From Stictocephala bisonia (Eukaryota; Arthropoda; Insecta; Hemiptera; Membracidae), in the NCBI GenBank assembly GCA_035578905.1, contig JAQJVL010001217.1, forward strand, positions 62,001 through 126,000: a stretch of DNA of 64,000 bases. Direction: 5' to 3'. This document shows positions 36,661 to 47,637 of this stretch, piece after piece. Within the stretch, counting starts at the first letter, position 1; each line of letters starts with the position of its first letter. A program made the translations under genes and the position numbers. Below the pieces are notes generated by a model, which did not search any database, had not been told where the DNA came from, and worked only from the letters and a program-made list of their open reading frames with translations.

Positions 36661-37058
36661 AACTTTTTAAGGCTCAGGGATAAATTCCATACCTATGCCA
36701 TATGCAAAGTTTCTTTTCAAGTCCCTAGGACAAATTTCAACATGCATGAAGTGAATTTGGGGGCATAGCCCCAAACGACATGAACTATTCTACAGTACTA
36801 TAAAATTAAATCTTTTAAACCAAAAGCTATGATCAAAATGTACACAACATTAAATCCTCAGAGTGACAACAGCAAAAAATAAGTCTTTAATCGATTAATT
36901 TTTCTCTTAACACCGATAAACCTTTAAAAATACTGTTTTATACTTTCGTATGTCAAGTTACGATCATAATAGTTCTATTGTGGAGTTTTTGTAAGGCATT
37001 AGAGAGTGGTGGTAGATAGTGGGAATGAGAATGCTTTGACTTTGCCATTGTTGTCTAG
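36661..37058 (+). other. tau intron 3' end
   Basis: Non-coding. It ends in CATTGTTGTCTAG at 37058, a fair acceptor. Confidence 0.5.
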
Positions 37059-37097
37059 ACCTCCCAGGATGGAACAGAGGATGACAAACCCGGAGAC
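37059..37097 (+). CDS. tau: tau, candidate 39-nt cassette exon (TSQDGTEDDKPGD)
   Basis: Between TTGTTGTCTAG and a consensus donor (GAC|GTAAGT) lie exactly 13 codons encoding T-S-Q-D-G-T-E-D-D-K-P-G-D. It is phase 0 at both ends, matching the flanking exons. Skipping it joins ...PGGGNVK to IEEQKIEL..., the usual tau inter-repeat form; including it inserts an acidic peptide between repeats 4 and 5. No paralogue or transcript confirms it. The support is splice signals plus phase and length. Confidence 0.55.
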
Positions 37098-38230
37098 GTA
37101 AGTGTCACTTAATCTCTTAACTCAGTCACCAATGTAGCAGTCTCTTTCTTATCCTAGAATCACATTCTTGCCCCTGCTACATACCTGCAGATTTCAAGAT
37201 GTTCTCTTTTGTATATGTTAAAAAGTAATTTGTATACTTTATTATTTAGCAATAAGTGTAGAGTTTGCTTAGCAGTCACATACTTGTTTACAATATCACC
37301 TTAAAACATCTTAAGTAAGTACTGCATTGTAATTCTATACTTGAATCCTAAATAAAGTTACAATGCATGCCTTTAAAAACTGCATACAATAAATCAATGG
37401 TTACCTAATTCATAAATTACTGTAATAATTTATTTATCCCTCAAACGTGGATCATCAGGATATGGGCAAACATAGATTTTGAATGTCTGTAGATAAGCAA
37501 ATGTAGTCATTGTTACAAACCAAAAATTGTATATAGGTAATTCTCTTTATATAATCTAAAATAGATAACTTGAAAACATTTTAATCAACCTGTATAGATA
37601 ATATTAACATAATTTTACAAATAAAATATTGAGCTGGATTGTAAAATTATCAGTATGTACTTTTGGTTGAGCTTTGTTAAGTTCTGGGCATTCTAAAAAA
37701 AGTTTTAAAATTATTTTATTCAAAATTGCTTTTGTGAAGAAATAATTTTAGTTTACTTTAATGGTTTTTTGTCATTAAACTTATTTTTCTCTAATAGTAT
37801 GGTTTGTACTAAAAATATAATGTTTTCTTTCGATTTCAATATAATTTGTATTAATTTTCACTTCATTTGAGAAATAGAGAATTGTAATTTATTAATACTA
37901 CTCATTATGTTTCCTATACTTGTAAAATGAAGTAAACTAGATGCATAGTCTTTCTCCTTAGTAAGATATAGACTAATAATACATTCATTGCCTACTGCAT
38001 TGGGTTGGATAAGATTTTATTTTATAATGTTTACACGTTTTTAAATCACCACAAAATTTATATTTTTTTATAATTTCACTTTGATATGCAAATTAAAATA
38101 TTTGATAATAATTTATGCTGTTGAACTCCTTACTTTTCTGTATTGGTAGTCTTTTGAAACATAAAACTTTACAAACATTGCATTATGAAAGTATAGACTC
38201 AGGTCTTGTTCAGACTGCGTTGAATCAACA
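37098..38230. other. tau intron, no gene seen
   Basis: AT-rich. Nothing recognised. Confidence 0.5.
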
Positions 38231-38674
38231 GTTGAAGGGAGATACAGGGCTCAATATTGTAATACCATCACATCATTGAAGGGAGATACAGGGCTCAATA
38301 TTCTAATACCATCACATCATTGAAGGGAGATACAGGGCTCAATATTCTAATACCATCACATCATTGAAGGGAGATACAGGGCTAAATATTCTAATACCAT
38401 CACATCATTGAAGGGAGATACAGGGCTCAATATTCTAATACCATCACATCATTGAAGGGAGATACAGGGCTCAATATTCTAATACCATCACATCATTGAA
38501 GGGAGATTCAGGGCTCAATATTCTAATACCATCACATCATTGAAGGGAGATACAGGGCTCAATATTCTAATACCATCACATCATTGAAGGGAGATACAGG
38601 GCTAAATATTCTAATACCATCACATCATTGAAGGGAGATACAGGGCTCAATATTCTAATACCATCACATCATTC
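38231..38674. repeat. 44-bp tandem repeat, ten copies
   Basis: The unit is ATTGAAGGGAGATACAGGGC followed by TCAATATTCTAATACCATCA and CATC, in exact register. Variants are few (CTCAAT versus CTAAAT, TACAGG versus TTCAGG, ATTGTA in the first copy). There are no unique spacers, so it is not a CRISPR-like array. Confidence 0.97.
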
Positions 38675-39536
38675 ATTATATTCAGTCAGCATCATTTTTA
38701 TTTCCGTAGTTGAACCGTGTATTTTTCTGCTGTTTATGTAGCAACGTGACAGGGCAAACCTTGAATATATTATTTGAATACCATTTTAATCTGAATCAAA
38801 AAAATAACTATAATAAATTCTTTATAGGTAGTATAATTGATTATAGAAATAAACATACTGCCCAAGGCAATGCTTTTGCTATATATACACATGCCTAAAA
38901 ATAAATAAACAAAACTTAATTGTCGTTAAGTTTTACAACAATTAAGTTACAAACAAACATTAGACAACGTCAAATCCATGCAGAAAAAGATAAAAATACT
39001 AAGATAAAAAAAGGCTAAAAAATATAACAAACGATTTTTAGAATAAAAATGAACAACTACGAGGACCTAAACTATATAACCATAGTGACATAAATACTAT
39101 AAGAAAATCAAAATAAAAGTTTGATGCTAGTAAGTTATCTATTCAGTGTGTAGACATCATTAATGGAACAGTACATGTCAACAGAATAAGTAGATTTATA
39201 TAAATGACAATACTTGTATTACAAATAACATGGCAATGAAACATAAATAAAGAATGATTGCTACGATGGCTAAAAAATATAACAATACATTCATTCATGA
39301 TATTTACTGTATATTATCATCAAAATACTATTTATGCTAGTTTTAAATCTATTATTCATATATCTTTATCACGGTCTGTGTTGCTACCTAATGGTGATTT
39401 GTTTCAACTAAGTACTCGGATGCCTATTTGGTGTATACTATTAGCTCAGCTATTGCTCACTTCAGCATGTGCTGGAGAGGCAGATAATACAGATGTGTGC
39501 AGATAGGCTGCCACTATCTGTGGAAACCTAACAAGA
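38675..39536. other. tau intron, no gene seen
   Basis: AT-rich. Frames at 38710-38898 and 39258-39506 are not recognised. Confidence 0.45.
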
Positions 39537-39540
39537 CTAA

Positions 39541-40165
39541 CCCTTTCAGGTGTAAAGACATCATATGATGTCCCAATTGTCATGACTGAGAGGAGTATTA
39601 GGGGTGAAAAAAATGTTATAGAGAAGTAAAAAATAAAATTTTGGAAAAACGTTTCACACTTGTTTATTTCAGTACATTATTTTATTATATTTCTTATTAT
39701 TTGAAATTACAGTGAATTAGTCCTCGAATAGTTCAGGGGTATAGTCTCGAAATAGTGGGACTCGGCAATGGGAGCATTCATGAGAAGTGTCCTTGCGTCT
39801 GTGTTGTAGCTGTGTAGCTGACAAACAACTGAGAGAAAATGAGTGAAAAGCACGCCAAACGTTATATCAGCTGCATGCTAGCTGATAACATTGGCAGGAA
39901 CAAAATCAGTTTAGAGATAGACAATATTAAGGTCACAGCTAAAACGAGACTGCCAAAAGGTGTGCACATATAAAGTTGTGTTTGCCTGTGACAGATAGTA
40001 CTGGTGTAATGTGTTAACAATACGCTCAATTAATTTAATAAATTAAATAATTGGACTATTACACAATACGTCATATGACACCTTTACTCATTTAGACCAA
40101 TTTATAAAAAGACGTCAGACAACATATTTACTCATTTTAGATAATGTAACGCACTCCTGAAAGGG
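39541..40165. mobile_element. piggyBac-like MITE flanked by CTAA
   Basis: The ends are CCCTTTCAGGTGTAAAG and, on the right (reverse complement), CCCTTTCAGGAGTGCGTTAC. Each end is flanked by CTAA (39537-39540 and 40166-40169). Inside, both ends carry a CATATGA motif. The CCC-start and 4-bp duplication fit piggyBac, although its usual target is TTAA. Length 625 bp; no ORF. Confidence 0.7.
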
Positions 40166-40179
40166 CTAATTTCACCTAA

Positions 40180-40265
40180 CAGACAACTCGGCTGCACGGG
40201 ACCCATAAGAGTGGGCAGTGTGCCAGACAACTCGGCTGCACGGGACCCATAAGAGTGGGCAGTGT
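40180..40265. repeat. 44-bp tandem duplication next to the MITE
   Basis: CAGACAACTCGGCTGCACGG followed by GACCCATAAGAGTGGGCAGT occurs at 40180 and 40224, identical. Confidence 0.95.
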
Positions 40266-41339
40266 ATTACATTTTTATCCAACCCAATAAATAATAACTA
40301 GTTATTTACAATTAGTGGCTTAGCAAGAAAGTTAACACTAAACATTGCATTCAGTTGTATGAGCAGATAATTTATCTGAATATTTCTTTAGCCAAGGGGT
40401 ATATAAATTATTATATTAAAAACTGTAGTGAGTAAAATAAAATAAAATAACCATCGTAAACAAAATTTCTAAAGTAACAAGTCATTATAGAGAATCACTT
40501 AACTGACCTTTAAATACAAGACAATGTCAAAATTAATTCAATACAATTAAATAATTATACTTGTAGTTAGGTCTAATTAAAAAGTAGTTTTAGTTTTACA
40601 ATATGTTGAATACACCCTCTAACATATGAGGTGGCAAACAAATTTCAATCGTTATGTAGGATCCTTTATGCTAGATTTAACTAAATAAAATTAAGTTAAT
40701 TGACAGAAATAATTATTATTATATTAAAAGCTACTGTTAAGTTAGTGACAGGGAAACTTAGTGAATAAGATAGTTCTAGTAACACATAAATTATAGAGTT
40801 TTATATTTTATAATAAATATTTTGTGATGTACAAGTAAAATTAAGCCATTATATGAAAAACAGTAACAGAGAAGCACTACTGCATTTTAGTAACTTGACA
40901 AAGCTTTTTAACGATCATAAGTTATGTAACAGCACCCATTGTAATGCACTTTCTAACTGTAAATAATAAATGTTCAAATAGTTTGAAAATTGTTCTTTGA
41001 TTACCACTCTTCATAAAAACAATTGTGTATTGGATGGTTCTAACAGTGTTGGTGTGAGAGTGTACATCAATGTTTGGATTCTGCTTCTTTTAGGCCAAAC
41101 ATATTTGAGGCTTATGAAGTCTTGACTCACATGAAAGAGCGCTGACAGGAAGAATTTTGTCACAAAAAATGATCTTGCTTCTATTTTAAGCCAAGTGCAA
41201 TATTAGAACCCTCGTTTTTTACTATCAACTGCAAAGAACATACTTTGAATCATCGTGTTATTTATTTAAATAAATTTTGATGATGATTTATTATTTAATA
41301 CTGCGGACAAATGTCATGTTTGATACCGCACGTTAGTTG
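40266..41339. other. tau intron, no gene seen
   Basis: AT-rich. Nothing recognised. Confidence 0.5.
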
Positions 41340-41478
41340 GCGTGGCTGTTCAGTGGCTAAGGCTTCAGACGGTCCAAGGTTTCAATCTCTAACTGAGCTA
41401 CCGGTCGATACCGTACTTCACTCATTGAATAAGTTCATGCACAGTGATGTAGGCCCATGTGAACTGGTGAGTTAATTT
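41340..41478 (+). mobile_element. tRNA-derived SINE
   Basis: A box-A-like GTGGCTGTTCAGTGGCTAAG and box-B-like GGTTTCAATCTC are about 45 bp apart. They are followed by the body GTGATGTAGGCCCATGTGAA shared with 2722-2808. Confidence 0.65.
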
Positions 41479-42787
41479 TTTAACTAAGAAAAAATATAAT
41501 ACAGTACAATTGTTTTACTTTAAGTTATCATATTGAGACGAAACTTAGAATATGTCCAAGAAACTGATACAAACACAAGAACATTCTTAGTTGGGAAAGA
41601 CAAGTGTGGTCATACTTAATAATTTTAAATGTTAAAATAGTACAGAATCAGAACTCTATCATTTCTTAGGCATTTTAAGCCTCTTTTCTAAACTCATCTT
41701 TTGAGTACAAAGTTAAATTATCTGAATACCTTTCGATTTTGATTTAATTTTATGTCCAGTATCACGAAGGTATCAATTTAATTGTAAAAAGAACAGAGAA
41801 TTGATGCTATTTCAAACAGATCAATGATTACAGAGTTGAATGCCTTCAAAGTTAGAAGTGTCAAAGAATTAATCTTGTACTCTCAAACAAAACAAAAATA
41901 CACTGAACAAAATAAAAATGAAATGAATGATTGATAAATGAAAAAAATGATGAGCTATAGAAAACTTATTCTTTATTTTAATAGCTGTATTGAGAAGTAA
42001 ATAATTTTGGTCAAGTGAAGGGCCAAATAAAAGGACACACACCAAGGTCACTCACTGGGTGTATTGGACACTTAAAGCAACGTTATTCATATTTTATTAT
42101 TTTATTCTTTTAGGTGTATTTTTAAGTAAAATATAATAGTGCTCTTGGTGAGAAATTTTATTTTATCTTAATGGAAATACAGAAAATATTTACACATTGT
42201 TGGTATTTAAATTCACTCTTTGTTCAAAATAAAACACTGACAAAGTAACAGGTAATTTAACCATCAAGAAATAGCGGGTAATTAGACCATCAAGAATATG
42301 CTAATTTTAAAATCTTGGTCTGTATCTTTTTTAAGCTTTTTAACTGGAAGTGATTATAATTTGATATGATGAATGGACTTAAAAATTTGAAGGAAACGTA
42401 ATTTTTGGAAGGCCTCACAAAATGCAAATTAATATTACTGAAGTGTTTGAGTTTTTCGCTATTCTTGATCTGTGTTGTCAAGGACTTTAGTTATTTGTTT
42501 TACCATAAAGTAAATGCAAGTTAAAATAATGTTTAAATGCTCAAATAAAATATGTATGCCTTGAAGCTACAGTGGAGGCTCAAGCATTGCAGATACTGTT
42601 GTTGGCAGTTCCTGCTATTACAAAAGAATTATAATAATTTTTTAAATAATTGTTTTGTCTTGCCTTCTTACAGATTTAGTGGGACACATGAAACTGATAA
42701 ATAATTGATTCAGTATTTACTTTTCAAAAGCAAGTCAACAATGAAACAGGTTTTGTCTGTTTGTACAAAACAGTATGTTTGTATAAA
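41479..42787. other. tau intron, no gene seen
   Basis: AT-rich. Short frames only. Confidence 0.5.
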
Positions 42788-43030
42788 ACATGGAGAGCAA
42801 GTGGCCAAACGGTCTAAAGCGTCAGGACTTTAGACTAGAGTTAGAGAAAGCGCTGGTTCAAATCCTGGCCTTAACTGTTAGTTTTTATCAGTGATGTTCA
42901 CCTTGCACTGTACTGGTTCACCCCCTTGCTCTGTCTGATAAGTTCTCTGTACAGATCAATAGTCTATGGGGAATCGTAGAGTAAGGTTAAAAAGGAGATC
43001 GGCCTCTCCTTCCTTATGTATGTATGTATA
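42788..43030 (+). mobile_element. tRNA-derived SINE with ATGT tail
   Basis: Box A lies in GCAAGTGGCCAAACGGTCTA and box B is GGTTCAAATCC, spaced as in tRNA-Leu/Ser-like heads. The body is shared with the reversed copy at 32205-32426. The 3' tail is a (TATG)n microsatellite. Confidence 0.8.
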
Positions 43031-43199
43031 AAAAAGCTTCACAGAATAACTCAATATATTTGTAGTCATTTTCAATGTGATTATCATACTAAAACTTAAA
43101 TGCCTATGAAAGACAGGAGAAGGCAGCTCTGAGAGTGAGTACAATTTTTGTTGGTTGGCTCATATGCTTCTCCTAACAGCATGCTCATGCACACTGCAT

Positions 43200-43447
43200 G
43201 TTTCTTCTTACTATATCAACCTTTCTTAGCATAGTGTAACTAATTTGGTTTTTTATGCATCTACTTTTTTGAAAACATTAATTAATTTTTGAAAGCCCAT
43301 TATGACTGTATTTCATGACTGTCTTCTGTAATTATAATTTAGTTAAGCTTAGATTAATATTTATGACTTGGCAGCTATTGCTGTATATTGACTTTGTCAA
43401 AAATTTGTACAAATTCGTATGACAATAAAAATTTATTATTATTATTT
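43200..43447 (+). mobile_element. Possible LINE 3' UTR with (ATT)n tail
   Basis: It ends in GTATGACAATAAAAATTTAT and a TTA microsatellite, as many non-LTR elements do. No ORF is attached, so the call is weak. Confidence 0.3.
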
Positions 43448-43600
43448 AGCTTCGTAGTTCTTGAGATATAAAACTCTTGAGAAAATATTTGCGTTACAAA
43501 ATGATATCAGTCTTTTTTGCCCTATCACTAATCATAATCCAAGTAATCAAGGTCCTTTCAATGTACTGTAAATTGTAAAGCATTAAATCTTAAAAAAGCC

Positions 43601-43974
43601 TTAAGAGTCTGCAGAGGCTGTCAGAGGTTGTCGGTCATGATGCTTTTAATCCATTTTAATCCAATTTTCCAAACAAATTGCATTAGATTAAGTATAAAAT
43701 TATGCGTTGGCATTGCTTTGCGAATTCCTAATTTTTTATAGAATAAAATATAAAAAATATTTGGTTTGAAGTTTTTATTTACACCTATTTTTCAAAACTA
43801 GTCTTATGTATTCAAAATATGAAAAGCAAACCCAATGCGCAATATGATAACGTTTAAAATGACACCTCATACACAACTTTTGGTCAATAAATAATGGAAA
43901 AATATGGATTCGCAAATAACATTGTTCTTATGGGATTAAAACCAACATGGTTGACAGCCTCTGCAGACTCTTAA
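43601..43974. mobile_element. MITE with TTAA ends (copy B)
   Basis: It starts TTAAGAGTCTGCAGAGGCTG and ends with the near-perfect inverse, 374 bp. It shares terminal and internal sequence with copy A at 13300-18381, but is not interrupted. Confidence 0.85.
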
Positions 43975-44098
43975 TTGAAATAAATAATTGAAATTAATAG
44001 TATCTGAATCTACCATTAATATGTGCAAAACATGTGGGTTGTTTACCCTAGATTGAGAATTGGAAATCTTATATTTATCACAAATTTGTGCTTTTACT

Positions 44099-44460
44099 CA
44101 TTGTTGTAACTATGGGGGGGGGGGGGTTATTAAAAAATTAACAAACCCACGAGAACATTTCACCGTGAAGAATTACATATTACTCTAATAGTATGTGCAG
44201 GACATACGCCTAGTCTGGTGGCCTACTATTGTTCTTTGCTGTTGTTGCACTTCAAGCCAATATTCCAATTCTTGGTTATATCTGTTGTATGTTTGCATGG
44301 TATAGCTGATAGGATACATCTATTAAAACAACAATAAATTAAAATGAAATCTAACTTAACAATTTTAACAGGTCAATAGCCTGTTATTGGTAAAAGCTGC
44401 GTACTTTAATAGATAGGGTACCCTTCTCGCCCCCAAAGCCAAGGCATAGTTACGTCACTG
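44099..44460. mobile_element. hAT-like MITE with G run
   Basis: The left end is CATTGTTGTAACTATGGGGG and the right end (reverse complement) is CAGTGACGTAACTATGCC. The flanking 8-mers CTTTTACT (44091) and GTTTTACT (44461) match at seven of eight. A G run lies at 44114-44127. Length 362 bp. Confidence 0.75.
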
Positions 44461-44603
44461 GTTTTACTGTGTTACACCATATTTGATGTACAGGTTTGAG
44501 TTTCATTAAATATGTGGTCTTTGTAGCTAAGAATGAAAATGTGACATCTAGCATATACCCACCACTATTGTATGCCCACTTAGGCTTACAATAGTATATT
44601 ATA

Positions 44604-45066
44604 CAGTGTAGAAAAAAATGTAGAAACGCTTTCACAACAACGCTATTCTTTCCATTGATAATATGATTATTTTTATTTTTTTTAACACTTGTGTTCTATC
44701 AAGTATAAGTTTTGATCAGAGTAATTTACTTAAAACTATTCAATAGCAGGGAAATAATATTGTTCAAATTAGTTATTTTGAAATTTAAATTACCGCTACT
44801 CTGTAAAGGATAAACCTTTCCAAGTCTGGTTTACGGTAATTAATTTTTCTTGAATAGACCTTTCATTTGATACCTACCAAACTTGACCTAGGCTTACATG
44901 AAAGATTTTCACTCAACTCCATGAGGGCCGTTCCTCTGAAAAGATGACATGCCGCTAATGGTGTTAAAAAGTATGTTCTGTTACCATGATCATGTACAAG
45001 ATTCCAATTTTACAACTGTAGTGATACAATAGTTGTGAAAGCGTTTCCATATTTTTTTCCACCCTA
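44604..45066. mobile_element. Tc1/mariner-type MITE
   Basis: Terminal repeats: CAGTGTAG, seven or more A, then ATGTAGAAACGCTTTCACAA on the left; the right end (reverse complement) has TAGGGTGG and TATGGAAACGCTTTCACAAC. TA flanks both sides (44602-44603 and 45067-45068). Length 463 bp; no transposase. Confidence 0.8.
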
Positions 45067-45068
45067 TA

Positions 45069-45774
45069 TGTGTAGCAGAACTATGTAGGTTCTCAAATCA
45101 CAATGGTAATGGCATATTTCATAACCACCTCAATAATGTGTTACCTTTTAAAATACCACTTTACACAAAATATTTTGTACTTAAGTAGTAAAACAAGAAC
45201 GTGGGTTCTTAACGTAAAAAGAGCATAGTATAAATTACTATCACCAAGACCATGAACTGTTGTTTGAAATATTGCTATACAAATTTATTATAGTTTTATG
45301 TTGTTATTCGGGCAAACATTATTCATTCTATAGCACAGATCGAGAATGGAAGATTTTAGTTTCAACAAAGACATTTACATCTGTTTGTAGTACTATTTTT
45401 TAACTATTTATACATTAAAAATAAGGTTGTTGTTTGAAATAATTATTTAGATTCTCTAGCCAAAAAATGTGCCCATTTAACACATGCCATAAACGAGTGC
45501 TTCTCGTTTAATATCATAGAAATGGATAGTTTTGTTATTGCTCACCCTCCTTTCATAAAGTCTTATGTGACATTTTATCATGAAAGGATTCATAACTAGG
45601 ATCTAATTTTTTGGTTAAAACTATTATATATGACTTTTGATTATTGTTATTATCGATTGTGATAATAATTTTTTAGATGACTATATTCAGATATTGCCAA
45701 AATTCACTATGGTGGCCAAAGTAATATATTCTTATTTAATATATGTTGGCTTGTTTTCAACAATTTATTAAAAC
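45069..45774. other. tau intron, no gene seen
   Basis: AT-rich. Nothing recognised. Confidence 0.5.
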
Positions 45775-46048
45775 AGCTTGTAGCGTAGTTGGTTCAATCC
45801 CAGCTTCATGTGCTAAAGGTTCTCAGTTCGATCCCAATCAGAGTTATAATACATTTTGAGAAGGATCAGCTGATAACCATTGGCTGTTCATTTGTCATTG
45901 GGCTATTAATTAATGACACTTTCTAAGGAATAGTCAGCCTTAGTTTGTAACAATGACTACATTCGCTCATCTACACTCATTCGAAATCCATATTCGCCTA
46001 TATCTTGACGATCGGCGTCTTATGAATAATAAAAAAAATAAATAAACA
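45775..46048 (+). mobile_element. tRNA-derived SINE (third family)
   Basis: The head has TAGCGTAGTTGG and AGTTCGATCCC (A and B box forms). The body contains GGGCTATTAATTAATG, and the tail is AATAAAAAAAATAAATAAA. A 3' fragment of the same family is at 51786-51957. Confidence 0.7.
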
Positions 46049-47172
46049 ATTTAGTTAGATTTTTTTTCTAGGCTAGTAACCAGAGCAGCTATTAATAAAT
46101 ATATCTTCTTCACACAATTAATTGATTTTAACTTTCAGTATGGGTTTCAACTGTTGTTGTTCGTTTGAACAATTAATGCAAGTATAGATTAAATTCATGT
46201 GCGAAATCAAATAGCTCCTTTGATGGGTATACTACTGCTCATGGTGAATTTTATCAGTATACCATATCTTTGGTCATGAGCTTAAATAAGGGCTAAATTT
46301 TGCAGCTGAATTGTTGCTTCTTTTAAGCTTCAGAAAAGTTTTAAACAAATATTCAATTTATATAATGGGTAAAACTAGAAAACACATATTTTATCCAAAC
46401 AATTAGTATATCATGTACCTCGCTGAACAAGGAATGACTGAAGGAGTTTCAACTACATTCAATAGTTAGTAGTCTGAACGGCAGTCTCATATTTAGTATC
46501 ATACAATCAATTTTTCAAAGAATCTCCACCCATGTTCAACCCAAGTCTCATGGACTCTCTCATGAATTCTTCAGCACAGATAAAGAATTCAACGTGAATT
46601 TATTTTTATGTCCTAAATAAAAATTATTTTTTTATAAACTGCTCTCAGTTCAAAATAGGGTTTCTTATAATACTGAATAAGACACATATTTTTGTAAGGA
46701 TGAAATTAGTAATTTTTTATAATTGCAATTTACTATTCACAACTCACATATTGGAGTATTGAAGTGATTCCATGTTGTACTAACTAAACATACTGTTTTA
46801 GCATTTTTCTTCTCAAAACTTTTACATTCTTTTGATTACCTTTCTTAATTTTAAATAATGTTTATTTTCATCTAATTTTTTTCTGAGTAAGTCTCCTGAA
46901 TCTGCATATTATCCTTCTCTCATCTCTGTCTGTAATTTTTTATATAGTTATATTTAGCTCCAATTTAATATAAGTTGTTTTTAGTTATAAACCTTTACAC
47001 GTGACTTAAAAAAAAGGAAAGTCTATTACTACTAAATTAAAACAAGTTTTAATTAGCATTCTACTTAAATATGGCAGTTTCAACTACATTTGAAATATTT
47101 CATTAGCTATAAATGAACAATAAACATTATTCTCCTACTTAACTGTTGATCTCTCAACTGGTTGTTTTTTAG
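46049..47172 (+). other. tau intron 3' part, no gene seen
   Basis: AT-rich sequence ending in the acceptor GGTTGTTTTTTAG at 47172. Confidence 0.6.
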
Positions 47173-47637
47173 ATAGAAGAACAAAAAATAGAGTTACATG
47201 TGCAAAGCAAGATTGGGTCGTTAGACAATGTAAAGCACAAACCAGGAGGTGGAGACAAGAAGATCTTTGACGACAAGGAGTACCTGAAACAGATGAGTGG
47301 CATGACTAGCAAGGCTGGGAGTGAGGGCATTCCTTCGGGCACACAGGTAACTGGTTCCCAATCCCCCAAACATAGACATTGGCTGAGCTTGGACACACTC
47401 TCTCACGTAGTCAACAGTGAGGACAAAGTCATAAAGGAACAATCCAAGTCAGAGACATCATTGAACAAAAATGAAGCGTGTCTTTTGACTGACGCACCAT
47501 TAAAATCTGCAAATGTTGATTCTTCCCCCAGTAAAGAGGATAACTTAGAAAATAAGAAATTAATTAGCGCTAATGTTATCCCAGATGGAAAGATCTTTGA
47601 AAATGACAATTTAAAGGCCCCTGAGAATCCATTATGA
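47173..47637 (+). CDS. tau: tau, repeat 5 and C-terminal region, to an in-frame TGA
   Basis: The exon starts in phase 0 after TTGTTTTTTAG. It encodes a linker (IEEQKIELHV), canonical repeat 5 (QSKIGSLDNVKHKPGGGDKK) and IFDDKEYLKQM, which resembles the end of the repeat domain in other tau proteins. An acidic Ser/Asn/Lys-rich tail follows. A TGA at 47635-47637 ends the frame after 154 residues. An internal consensus donor (CACAG|GTAACT, after 47346) lies in phase 0 after SGTQ, so a form spliced to an exon not identified here is also possible. The repeat assignment is certain; which C-terminus is used is not. Confidence 0.93.
   Translation: MEEQKIELHVQSKIGSLDNVKHKPGGGDKKIFDDKEYLKQMSGMTSKAGSEGIPSGTQVTGSQSPKHRHWLSLDTLSHVVNSEDKVIKEQSKSETSLNKNEACLLTDAPLKSANVDSSPSKEDNLENKKLISANVIPDGKIFENDNLKAPENPL

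Noticed and set aside
38231..38674. CRISPR-like array
   Set aside because: The units are contiguous with no spacers, and the context is an animal intron.
42788..42870. A functional tRNA gene
   Set aside because: The A and B boxes are present but the cloverleaf arms do not pair, and a SINE body and tail follow. A second copy is at 32205-32426.
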